Shown one piece after another: positions 50,183 to 60,916 of a DNA stretch of 64,000 bases. The stretch is from Daphnia carinata. Lineage: Eukaryota; Arthropoda; Branchiopoda; Diplostraca; Daphniidae. Below the pieces are notes generated by a model. That model was given only the letters and a program-made list of their open reading frames with translations. It ran no database searches and was not told the origin of the DNA. The stretch spans positions 2,170,001 to 2,234,000 of the forward strand of contig NC_081338.1 in the NCBI RefSeq assembly GCF_022539665.2, given 5' to 3'. Within the stretch, counting starts at the first letter, position 1. Every line of letters begins with the position of its first letter. The position numbers were made by a program, and so were the translations under genes.

Positions 50183-51212
50183 GATAAAAAATGAAAATTA
50201 CCGCCACCCCACGCCCTTCGAAAACAGTGTCCAGAATTAGCGCTTTCGCTTAAAGCACAATCAAATGGGGCTATGACGAGAACAACAAAACAGTTTTTTT
50301 TTAATTTTTACTTAAAACCAATGACTTATTAACAAATTTCTTCTACGACAAGTAAAAGAAACATGAAAAGCGTAAAAAACCACTGAAATTTCTGAAAAAA
50401 ACTACAAATAAACTTGTGTCCCAATAAGGGACAACAGTTTCCGAAAAATTTCTCGTTTAGTCACTGGTAAAATGAAATAAAAAATACGGAATTACCTTTA
50501 AAAATATAAAAAGGTTATTGGCTTTGAAGTTACGAAAAAAAAAATGAAAGAATGTAAATTAATTTTTTAAAAAAGCTGCGTGGATGAACCCAGACTAGAT
50601 TCTAAGTCCCTAAAGTATTTTTGCGTTATTTCTATGAAAATGATTCAAAAAACGGATAAATATCCTACATCAATCGATTTATTTTTGAATTCTGCGTCGA
50701 TTGATGTAAAAATATTGAAAAAAAGTTTTTTTTTTTTTTTTTCGAAAATATCTGTGTCCTAAATTAGCGTCGGCTGTCCCAAATTAGCAGGAATGGGGTT
50801 TTTTCTGGTTTGTAATATTAGAATAATACTAGCATTTAATGGGACAGACTTGTACTTAATCTGTAGAACTTAACTTGCTCTACTGTTTGATATAATTATT
50901 TAATGGGTTTCTTCAATTTTACCTTAGAAATTTCCTGTGCCGTCCAGGTGTCAGCTAACAAATCGTACGCTGTTTAGGTTTTTCGCCCGCAAGCAAAACG
51001 CACAGATTTCAATTACCGTTTTCTCGAATATTGTTATGTTTTAAATTTTGCCCTTTTGATAAATTGCGTAACCCCCCTTTTAGTTTATAATTCGCCTATA
51101 AGATGTCCCAATAGAACCCCTATCAATATACCATTCGTGATGCGACGAAATGTATGTTTTTTGTCCCAAATTAGCAGGAACCGGGCCTGTGTCCCAATTC
51201 GCTCTTTTACCT

Positions 51213-54200
51213 TACTTGTTATTATTATTGCTTTTTTTTTGTTCAGCAAACTATCCGGAAGAATACACGGAAAAGAAAAGAAGTATGTAGTCTTTCATCC
51301 AACTACGCCACTTTTGTTGGGAAAGGAATGCAACTATTTAAACGAACATCAACGTCTTTGACACGTTGAACAAGGCTCAAGCCTCATTCTAGGTTATGCA
51401 ACACAAAATTGCGAAGAGTGAGTGCACCTGACAATGCCATTTCTTTGTACGACACGCATCTGCGTTAGACAAAAGCCAAAGCTGAAGATCCCACTAAACA
51501 TTTTGTCAAAGAACTCGTCATATCGGACTGATCGTAATAGCCGTAACGCCTGTGCCTGTTCGTGGCCGTTTTGCAAGGGATTTTTCGCCCTGGTTGAATC
51601 AGAAAGGCTCTGCTTCAGCGCAGGAAGCATATTAAATGATGTAAGCCGTCTGTTTTTTAACAGGCTGCTAAAACTAAATGTACAAGATGGTGGACAGGAG
51701 GTGCTAGTAGTGTCAAGAAAGCAACGACAAAATCGAGATTTTCCATTGTACTCTACGCCTACCAGACCAAAAGTTATAGTTGTCTGGGTAAGTATTACAT
51801 TCAGCTTTTTGTTGTTCATTTTGTGTTGTTAGTAGACGATAACAGCACCTTCTGTACATGCGCTTTTCTCCAGCAGGATGATCAAGTGCACGGGTCCCTC
51901 TCATTTCCTTACAAGTCTTTGGCACCATAGTCGTCATCAGGTGCTGATCAAGTCTACCTGATCAGGTGCTTTCTGGTCACGAATTACAGAAGCTGTAGAA
52001 CGGTGCTGTATTTCACTGCAGTCGACCTGTCGAAAGGGCAATTTTGATCCCTTATCATTGCACACTATAGCCATTCACGAGGCGATGGCAAATGGCAGCT
52101 TAGGATAAGTGAAGGTAACTATCGCTAGCTTAATTCGTATTTTTTGACGTTAATGAATGGCAGAGTGTTTCATCGTACGAGGTAAGCCAATAAAAATTGT
52201 CAACTCGTAAGCAACATGGTTTGGCCGAAAGAGTCCAGAGTTATGGCACCCCAGGCATTCTGTATCACCCAACTAGGAAGAACACTCAACCACGAAGTAA
52301 ACCTGGTGTACTTCATGACCCAACTGTCCGTCGTGATCCTGCCTGTCTGGCTATTAATTTGTTAACGTAGCCGGTAAAATTTAAAGCTTACTATTACTTA
52401 CTTGCTTCGAATCGTTTGATCGATTTCCCGAAATCATATGTTGAATTATTTTAAAGTTCATTTTGTGAATCTAATGACTGGAAAATTTAATTATGAGGCC
52501 GACGTCTGGAAGCCATGTAACCAATTTAGCCTTAAACCCAAAGTAACTAGACTGGCGAATCTTTGTTATTAACAAGGCTTGATTGGGCTGTTGCCGGAAA
52601 TAGAGATTAATCCGACGACCTCATCGTTTCCATCTTATCTGATCTTTCGGAGAACACCCGTTGTTTTCCAGACTTCAGTGTAGTGTTCGGTACAATTGCT
52701 AACGTCTTATGGCAAAACAATGGCTCATGTAAGCAATTACATGTTTAAAGATGAATATAAACCTACCACGAGCATACCACAGCGTACGTGGAAAACGCAG
52801 AATCGAAGTACCTTAGATTTTTCAACGATTTAATGGGTCTTCTACTATTTCTGCTCGGAAGCAGATGACAGGTAGAGAGAACAAAAGGGAACAAACGAGA
52901 CAAATGGACTCTTCGTGTTGCTGATCATTATATGTAGAGGATTTCTGCAATCAGATGCATAGTCTATGTTGCTTTAAAAGGCAAGGAGGAAAAGACTGCT
53001 ACAAAGCAAATGCCCGTCTGTAAATTATCAACCTCCCTTTCAAATGCCATCTAGTGCTCAAAGTAGGACGTTATTCTGAAAGTACGCTATGGTCTTACTA
53101 CCTGTTGGCTATCCGGTTGGCGCTCGCAAGAAGAAATCGTAATTTCCGCAATATTTTTGTGATCCTTAATACGACAGGAAGCACCACATCAATTTCATTT
53201 TTTTCAGATTTTTTCATACTTGCGAATGTAGTTTACAGAAACGGTTAAGATAATCGATTGGTATAAGGGTCCAACCTGAGGAATTTTAAAATGCCAACGG
53301 TAGACAACTGATAAAGTAAAACATCCGTGTCTTGTAAAGTGTGCCGTATTGCGAGGTCCGTTAACGGTGGCTAAGCTAACTGTGGCATACTGTCAAGAGT
53401 CCTAAGCTTTTCACAGATTTGGGGGTGAAACCACCAGACGGCACTATCTAGTAGCTTCTTCTTGTGGACCGATCTCGTCAACTAACGTCGCGAAATTTCC
53501 ATAGCACACAAGCAGACGTATTTTATTGTAGCGCTAAAACGTGGTTGAATCATTGCCAGTCATTATCCTGCAACATCTCTTTAAAGTAAATAGGACATAC
53601 TGAAGTGTAATAATGCAGTTACTTTCATGATCCTTCGAGTACTGATATAAATTAGAGTTTGGAAAAGTTATTAAAAAAATTTTTTTGATGTGAAATCAGG
53701 AGGCACAGCGCTGAAATGCCACGTTTTCGTGAATAATCGGCAAAATAATAAAAATAAGTGTAGTTTATTAAGACTGCGTTTAAATTTTCTAACACTTTCC
53801 CTAGCCAGAATCCCATAAAGCAGAGTCCTGAAGTCACCAGCATGAGCACGCAACGTACCCTAACTCCTGGGCAATAAATTCGGAAGTTCAAACTATTACA
53901 GTTCAACGTAATTTTTAGAAAGGTTTTGTCTAACCTCCGTTGTAGTATTTAGACAGCATCCAAAGGTATGGGGTTTTCATTAGCCAAATTAATTTTGCTG
54001 AGAGGCCATGTTCTCCTAAACCACAACGGGAGACGACCAGTAACCCCTTACTCCTAGGAGTCACCATTGATCAGAAACTATCTCGATTTGACACGGATTA
54101 CTATTCAGTTGCCATCAGGTATCTGACAAGAGAGGGAGCCGTAACAGCTACAAATATCCAAGTTAATAGGGACTACCAAAAACATCAAGAGTTTCTCAAG

Positions 54201-55139
54201 CACGAGTCATCGGAACAACAGCAGTTAAATCAGGCTGAGTTGCTTCAGCTTGGGAAAGCGCAGTAATTCGGTCTTTACCTTAGCCTGCCTGGCCACATTC
54301 ACGACACGTCAGGGTCGTCCAAAAGATCAGACCCCAATAAATTCAGCAGTCGGCCCAGCCGATTCAGCCCGAACATACCTGCAGCGCCACCTATCAATGC
54401 CTGGCATCCAGCAAGCTTCCTGTTAACTAAATCACCATATCGTACAAGTAATTAAAAACAGAGATTTACGATAAAGGAAGCGACCTCTGGTTAAAGGTAA
54501 TGACGAAAAATGACGCAGGTGGTAAAGAAATCATGATCGAGGAAGAGCAGGTAGGAGAATCGATTTAGTAGCCGAAGGAGAAGAATTCTAAACGAAACCA
54601 CGGGGGTCGTGAAATCTTTTCGAAACACGGTAACTACTCATTTTATTGGATAATTAGAAGGGGTAAACTAAAGCTAACGACCAAGTAGCAAAGATATGGC
54701 GGGGTAGTATGACATGCGGGGACTATCCTTCATGCCGAAATCACTCGCATTCCACATCTTCGCCATGTAGGATTATCCCCGGACACTCTTTTCTTCTTTT
54801 TACATTACCTGGTGTTTAGCTTAAGGATAATCTTATCTTAATGAACCATCCCACGTTTATACCCCTCGAACGCGCCTTTTTAGTCAAATTGATCAAGGTT
54901 TAAACTAAGAATATCAATTTTGCGTTGTTTTCGAGGTCATTTCGTGACAAAATTAACAAGTACATCTAAAGAACTATATTTAGTGTTGCGTAATCGCCAT
55001 TGCCTGTTGGTGATGGTAGCAATAACAATTTGTGGTCTAATCTCTCAGCCGTTTTTGTGTTGCTCTCTCAATTAATCAGGACAGTCGTTTTTGAAAGTTG
55101 TGTTAATAAGTTAAGAAGTTGAAGTTCAAAGCGCGTCAA
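51213..55139. other. Intergenic, probably decayed repeats
   Basis: No intact gene. The region has higher GC than the flanks. It holds short open frames in several frames (for example 51394-51819 on the minus strand), and none shows a domain. Near 54000-54270 one plus-strand frame reads LLGVTIDQKLSRFDTD, faintly like the end of a non-LTR reverse transcriptase, but it is too short to call. Confidence 0.4.
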
Positions 55140-55893
55140 TTATTTATTCAAATTAGCTGAACGCTTAAAACGTTCGCCTGAAGAAAAAGAGGACAATTCG
55201 GAGGCTTAAACAAAAAATTATTCAGAGAACAACCAATAGTAATATACACACCTGCTGTGATAACCCATAGGATATTTATTACCGCCACTTGAAACACGCC
55301 TTTCAAATCGACAATTCTTTCCGGATCTGATCGACTTTTGTTTTCTATTTCTTCTATTAGGTCTTCTACCTCACGCATCATCTGGTTTTCAATAGAAGTT
55401 TTGCCGAATCCCAAATCTCTGAGGTGTCTCAAAGTGAATCGGCGCTGTTTCTGCCAAAATTGGCCCATGGCGAACATAATCCATGTAATCCAATTTATCA
55501 TCGAAAGGAACCATCTTCTTGCGGCATTTGAGGTTAAGGAAACAAATTTACCCAGTCTTTCTCCAAATGTTCTAGCCATCATGATAGCTTTCTCGGGTCG
55601 ACCGGTAAGGTCGCCATTAAGCAACGCCTCTTTTATAGCTTCGTGACTGCAACCAGAAATTATTGCTTGGTTGGGCCTCATATACAATCCCACCGCAGGT
55701 CCATAGACATCGCTAATCTTTTTTATCGCCTTGTGAGAATACTGTGGATTCCACGATGAAAAAAAAGCAAACTACCTACCAAAGGCAACGCTCTCGAACC
55801 CTCGTATCAAAAGAATTATGCAGCTTGTTATCTACTTCAATTCTTAACAGTTTTCCTTCCGATCTTACCCGGGGGAAAGTTCTTTGGGCGTTT
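55140..55893 (-). pseudogene. Truncated cytochrome P450 (CYP2-clan) relic
   Basis: Recognisable N-terminal P450 pieces in the right order: RPKNFPPG at a donor near 55868, LPLVGSLLFF, then IKKISDVYGPAVGLYMRPNQ, SHEAIKEALLNGDLTGRPEK, RRFTLRHLRDLGFGKTSIEN and FQVAVINILWVITAG. A final exon GERFKRSANLNK stops at TAA, 55140-55142. Defects: a frame change in the T run near 55757, between LPLVGSLLFF and the following exon; no AG acceptor before IMFAMGQFW, leaving the intron-like piece after GERLG unspliceable; and no heme-binding (FxxGxRxC) or I-helix exons anywhere downstream. About one third of the protein is present. CYP2-clan enzymes are endoplasmic reticulum monooxygenases. This copy cannot work. 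Confidence 0.85.
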
Positions 55894-57245
55894 CGTCGTT
55901 TTTATTATAAGGAAGTGGCTCTTCGGAATTATTGGATAGTTGGAACTCACCTGATGGCCTAAGCAAAGGGAGCAACCAATTGCACATCGGTTTTGTCTTG
56001 TCTGCTCCGGTTTTTAATCAACCGTCAGATGTTGATAGACAATGGTATTGGCGATTATCTAGTTCTGTTAGATACAAATTATCTACGCCCACTTTTTGAT
56101 AACGATATGATTACAGATAAGATACCTAATAACCCTCATCTATCGGCCAAAACAAGCACTGCCCAAACGATTGTGGTTGTAGTCTATCAGGTTTGCATCG
56201 ATAATCATTAACAAAAACGTTATGACGGCAAACTCCTTCTCAATAATGTTTTGTCGTAGCGCTATGGGTATAGACTGCGCTTGTGATAAAGTAGTTCCGA
56301 GTTCAAATCTAGGTACAAATGTATGTTTTTCTCAACTTTTGGGTGTTGTGTTAAACTTTGTAATGCAAGGAAACGACTCAAATATTAGATTTCCGTCTTC
56401 AATTTGTATCGATACTACCCAAAACAATACAATTTTATTTTGATTTGAGATATACATGGCGAAGTGGAACAAGAAGTAATTTAGGATTTAAACGTACCAA
56501 TTTCTAGCCTGAATGGAGATATAATTTTTGCACAATTTTTAATATTTGAAAAAAAATTTGTGGCAACCTTGATAGTAAACAAACCTGCAATTTGTATCGA
56601 TACTAGGCAACAAACGTTGGATTCATTGCATGACACAAACAAATGTTGGTGAGTTTGCATTGTGAATCTATAAAGCGTTCAGAATACGAAGTACTGGAAT
56701 TAAATTCCAACACAGAGAATTTAATTTTATATTGAGGAATTCAAATACGTGTTTTAAATGCTTACCATCAATGTATTTTTTAGCAATGGTACTCTTAATT
56801 TCTTTGGCATTTTATATATATATGTTGTCGCGAGGGGAAAATAGTTGACGTGGTTATCATTTCTGAAAAGACGTGACAACCAACGTTTTAATTGCAAAAA
56901 GTACGGCTTCTCATGAAAAGATGCTGTAACACGCAAATAAGTTAGTAAAAGATAGTTAGTCTTAGAATTTATGTAAGCTTAGAGATGGGGCGTATTTCCA
57001 TCACGATGGTATAAAAGCCCATACTTTTTAGCCCTCTTGTTCTCCCGGATTTTTCTAGTTCCCTTCACGTTCCTGTGTTCAAGTAAAAAGCGTAGTCACT
57101 CTTTATTTCTATTGTGTATTGTATTTTTCATTCAAGTTCAATACAAATAATTTACAAAGTTAAGTCCAGTGTGACAATATACTTCAAAATTTTACAAAAA
57201 TCTACTGTATTGTTTAAGGCAACACTAATTTTTATGGTAGAATCT
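55894..57245. other. Intergenic with one tRNA-like segment
   Basis: AT-rich, no gene. The phrase CAATTTGTATCGATACTA occurs twice, about 56400 and 56588. A tRNA-like segment at 56255-56320 is listed separately. Confidence 0.45.
56255..56320 (+). other. tRNA-like segment (possible SINE head)
   Basis: GTCGTAGCGCTATGGGTATA (A box-like) is followed about 25 bases later by CCGAGTTCAAATCTAGG (B box-like T arm). An anticodon-loop-like GCTTGTGATAAAG lies between. The acceptor stem is absent, so it is at most a tRNA-derived repeat. Confidence 0.4.
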
Positions 57246-57430
57246 ATTGCACCGAAATCTTTCGTTGCAATAAGGGCCTTTTCCACTATTGCACCGAAAT
57301 CTGTCGTTGCATAAGGGCTTTTTTCACTATTGTATCGAAATCTGTCGTTGCAATAAGTGGCTTTATTCCCTATTGCACCGAAAGATTTCGTTGCAATAAA
57401 ACAACTTTGCCCCTATTTTACCGAAAGATT
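57246..57430. repeat. 42-base tandem repeat, about 4.4 copies
   Basis: Units begin ATTGCACCGAAATCTTTCGT and continue TGCAATAAGGGCCTTTTCCA. Four full copies of 41-43 bases and a partial fifth are present, with a few substitutions. The core TTTCGTTGCAATA matches the degenerate array at 15880-16025. Confidence 0.85.
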
Positions 57431-57872
57431 ACTTATCAAACATAGGTATATATAGTATCGGCAATAACACACCACAAGACTGAAAATCCGTGGGGCATTT
57501 TTTTTCTTTTTAACGATTGCAAAATTTATGTAGTGAATTTTTAAATAGCTTTTTGTATTGTTTCGTCACTTAGTGTTTATACATACTTTGAAAATATAAT
57601 CCTTAGCTTTAGGTACATCTTTTAAACCGCCGCATTTCCAGTGAACCCATTCTAGACAACAAGAACAAATAACAGTGCCCACCTCCCCAATAACTTTAGA
57701 ACAACTATTAAAATAAAATTTGGATTTCTTCTTCTCGATAAGTCTTTTCTTCTCTGCAACTGCGAAACAAACAATTGTCGTTATTAATAAATTAATAATT
57801 TTAAATTACAAATTATTAATAGGAATAGTATTTACCTAAACTTGTTACTCCTAACCATGCATCTTCGTCGAA
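57431..57872. other. Short spacer
   Basis: AT-rich sequence between the 42-base repeat array and the MULE-like element. No feature recognised. Confidence 0.45.
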
Positions 57873-59661
57873 CTACCTCTTGCATCTACCCAAATCTCCT
57901 ATTTCCTCCTCTAGGATTGCGGTTGACAATTCCTGTGGAAATGTCAAAACCATCTCTTCCGTGACAAGAGATGTTTCCTTTAGTACTTTGTTGGCCGCAT
58001 CGCTTCCACCTGCCAGCAACTTTGTAAGCACAAATAAAAGAAGAAATAATCTGTTAGAGCTAATTGTAACTGCATTGGTAATGTGTAACTTACATCTAGC
58101 TTGGTCGACGGGTTTCTTTTTTGTGAATGGCTTTGCTGACCATTTAAAGAAATCAGGGGCCTTAGATTTTGCTTGACGTCCAGGCCCTCGTTTTCTTTCT
58201 GGCAGCCTAGTTGCTGGCTGTTCCGGTGCATCCGTAGAGGGACTTGCTTTTGGAAATTCGTCTTGATAAGCAGGCCTGGAAGTAGTTGGAGATTCAGGGA
58301 CACCGCTTCCTTCATGCACGTCTTCTAAATGTTGTAGTTCTCTATCTTCGTCCTTTTCCTCCGCTGCTGAAAGTTTTTTGTTCTTATTTGCTGGTGGCTG
58401 TTCCGTAGGAAGCGGCGGCGTTGAGATTTAAAACCGTAGCCTGATTTTTTTTAATAACCTGGACGTTTGGCCCCTCGTTTTCCCGGGCCCCCCAGCACCG
58501 GCCTTACCGGCCTAAGGTTCAGAGCAATCTTGACTTGTCCTCTTTTTTCCGTTTGTTGTTTCCGATATGTTGGCGTCTTCTAGTTGTTTATCTGCATCTA
58601 AAGATGTTGAATTATTACAAGTTCATAGTAATTGAATATAAATATGTTTACCTTCGAATAATTGAATTTTAGCATTTATTTTCCACCGGCGAACAAGGTG
58701 TTGTAATAGTTTGATGGCGCTGTCCATGGCAGGAATCGGTAGTTCTTGTACTACTTCTGTTACTTCGGTCAAAACTGCATGTAGGTTCCTTAACATGTTG
58801 TTTTTGGATTTCGGCTTTGATCTTGACGTAGGCGCTGGGAATTTCTCGGGAGATTTTGGATGCAAGTTAATATACTCTTGTTCCTGGTGGTGATGCATAA
58901 GTTCCTCATCGCCAGCCTAAGATGTTATAGGTTAATTAGATTGTATAAATAATTTGTTTAATTAAAATGTTTTACTTGAATGCGCTAACGACCGTAGATA
59001 GGTATTTCATCCACTCCCGTTTGTTTTGCGATGTGTAGTATGTGCCTGCAAGGTAAACGGTGGTTAAGATATGAAGAACAAGAACATTTACTTCAATCTA
59101 AGAATATAATAAAAGTTCTTGATATAGAAACTATGCCATGTTGGTGCGATTCCTGCAAAAAAAGAGCAATTATTAGTTACATGTATTACTAATTGCAAAT
59201 TTAAATTACTTTTACCTTAACGTAATTATAGTTGTCTGTCTTTGGTTGAGTCTGCGCAAAGACTATTTCCCATGCGTACGGTGTAAGTTGCTTCTTCAGG
59301 TTTTCCAATAGAGGGGTAAGGTGCTGGACGCTAAATTTTATGCCTGCTTGTTGAGTTTTTCTGTCGTTGCATATTATCCGGAATCGCACAATGTTGACAA
59401 GGCATTCAATGAGTGTTGGCCGTCTTCTTTGGCGATGAGAGAAATAGTCCTTGATAGTCCTGTGGTAACTGTAGAAAGGAATAAAATTAGTGTTTAGAAG
59501 GAAAAGTTTGAATTCCTTTTACCGCTCAATCTGGTTAGTAGTGTTATTTCCGAGTGTCATGATGTTGGTGCGATAAACCATTGCCCACATTTCTTTATTG
59601 TTGAACCAGTTGTCGTCAAAGTAGGAACCAAGATCGTTTTCCTCGTATTGCATTAGTTTTG
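57873..59661 (-). pseudogene. MULE-like transposase, C-terminal half with SWIM zinc finger
   Basis: Exons can be followed on the minus strand from an acceptor at 59662. First comes KLMQYEENDLGSYFDDNW and MWAMVYRTNIMTLGNNTTNQ, the W..YR...TLGNNTTN pattern seen late in MULE/ZSWIM-type transposases. Next is RYHRTIKDYFSHRQRRPTLI and a helical segment to about 59220. A SWIM finger follows at about 59030-59088, KCSCSSYLNHRLPCRHILHI, with CxC...CxH complete. The rest is a proline-rich and acidic tail ending near 57873. TAG or TAA codons follow the SWIM finger in the read-through frame, so splicing there is uncertain. The N-terminal half with the first catalytic Asp residues is missing: sequence homology stops just where the GATC-rich hAT-type terminus begins at 59703. 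Confidence 0.55.
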
Positions 59662-60838
59662 CTAAAATATTTAATGAAATAAATTAAGTGTATTACCTAA
59701 TGCAGACTTGCCGTTGCGATTGTTTTTTTTATTTTGATCGCCGATCCGATCATCACTGATTGATTTTGATCGGCGATTCGATCTTCTCAAAATGATTTGA
59801 TCGGCGATCAAATTTCTGCGATTGCGATCATTTTTTAGCGACACCTGGAGGTCGAAATTTCAACTAATTAAAAAATTTGTTTACTTAATACCAATTAAGT
59901 TGAACGAAATGAGATCGCGAAGAATTGGAGGAAGAGGGCGGCGGGTGGGCATCCGTACGATTCTGAATTTTGTTGCCCCTACGTCAAATTATTTTCTTTA
60001 TTTATCGTTAATTTATATATCGTATTATTTCTTGTTTTTTCCTATCACCCTGGCATAAGAAAGGTTAACACGTATCCTATTTATACCAGATAAGGTAACA
60101 TAATGTTTAATGGTATTGCTGATGAACACATCCATAAAAAAAATATTTCAGATCTGTAAACATCGTCTCTTGTTTATTTAAATTTCAAACATCAGCAGCA
60201 ATTCGTCATCAGCAAGTAAATTTTACAAGCTCTAGTACTTGAAAAACGAACAATGAATACGGCACTGCACAGCCTAGTCACCACCTCTAGTCAGCAACCA
60301 GACTTGCCGTTCGATCAACTTTTGATTTTGATCGGCGATCAAATCATTCTGCAATGATGGTGATCGGCGATCAAATCATTTGACGATGATTTGATCGGAA
60401 ATCGATGATTGATCATTTTTTGCGATCATTTTTTTACTGATGCTCGCTATCTGGCGTTAAAAAAAGTAACTTCTTAAATAATATTTGCAATAATTGAAAT
60501 AAATGTTGCTACTTAATTCTTATTTGATTATGAAAACCAGTATTTGCAAATCACACCTATTAAAATACTTAATGAACCTATTTCGTAAAGCTCGAGATAA
60601 TAACCTCAAATTATAAATGTAACCTATTTCTTTCAAACGGAAATATTATGTGGGTTATTATAGAGCCACGAACTGCCGTTTAATTTTTTTAACAAACAAA
60701 GGCGGAATGTTTTCAAAGCATTATGCTTATTTCAAATGTCTGTATTGACTTCATGTAACGTTGCCTTTTTTAAAAACGATTCCGTCAAGAAGAATGAAGG
60801 ATAAATGATTTTCGAAAAGTTCTTATTCTTAGTAAGAA

Positions 60839-60916
60839 CAACCATATGTTGAATAAATGGTAAGTGTTTCTTAATAAAAGGTAAAGGTTTCTTACCATTT
60901 ATTTAACATATGGTTG
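60839..60916. repeat. Long hairpin overlapping the transposase 3' end
   Basis: CAACCATATGTTGAATAAAT then GGTAAG (60839-60864) is repeated as its complement at 60891-60916 with one mismatch in 26. The loop is 26 bases. The right arm contains the last codons and stop of the hAT transposase frame. Confidence 0.9.

Larger units (their letters stand above)
44820..51212. mobile_element. 6.4 kb terminal-inverted-repeat element with internal tandem array
   Basis: Positions 44820-44842 (AGGTAAAAGAGCGAATTGGG, then ACA) are the exact reverse complement of 51190-51212. Both ends are bordered by TA (44818-44819 and 51213-51214), as expected for a TA target duplication. A subterminal motif CTGCTAATTTSGGACAAAAA occurs inward on the left (44890-44909) and inverted on the right (about 51161-51180). 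Further copies of GCTAATTTGGGACA or its complement lie near 50765-50790. No transposase frame is visible inside, so the element would be non-autonomous. Its interior is dominated by about twelve ~357-base monomers, each carrying GACGCTAATTTGGGACAGCA. The TA duplication fits Tc1/mariner-like or other TA-targeting transposases, but the superfamily cannot be assigned from the ends alone. Confidence 0.75.

Noticed and set aside
51394-51832. Overlapping frames of 141 aa (-) and 136 aa (+)
   Set aside because: Neither has a recognisable motif. They overlap antisense and lie in apparently decayed intergenic DNA.
54000-54270. Plus-strand frame with LLGVTIDQKLSRFDTD, like the end of a non-LTR reverse transcriptase
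   Set aside because: The catalytic YxDD motif and the rest of the domain are absent, so the likeness may be chance.
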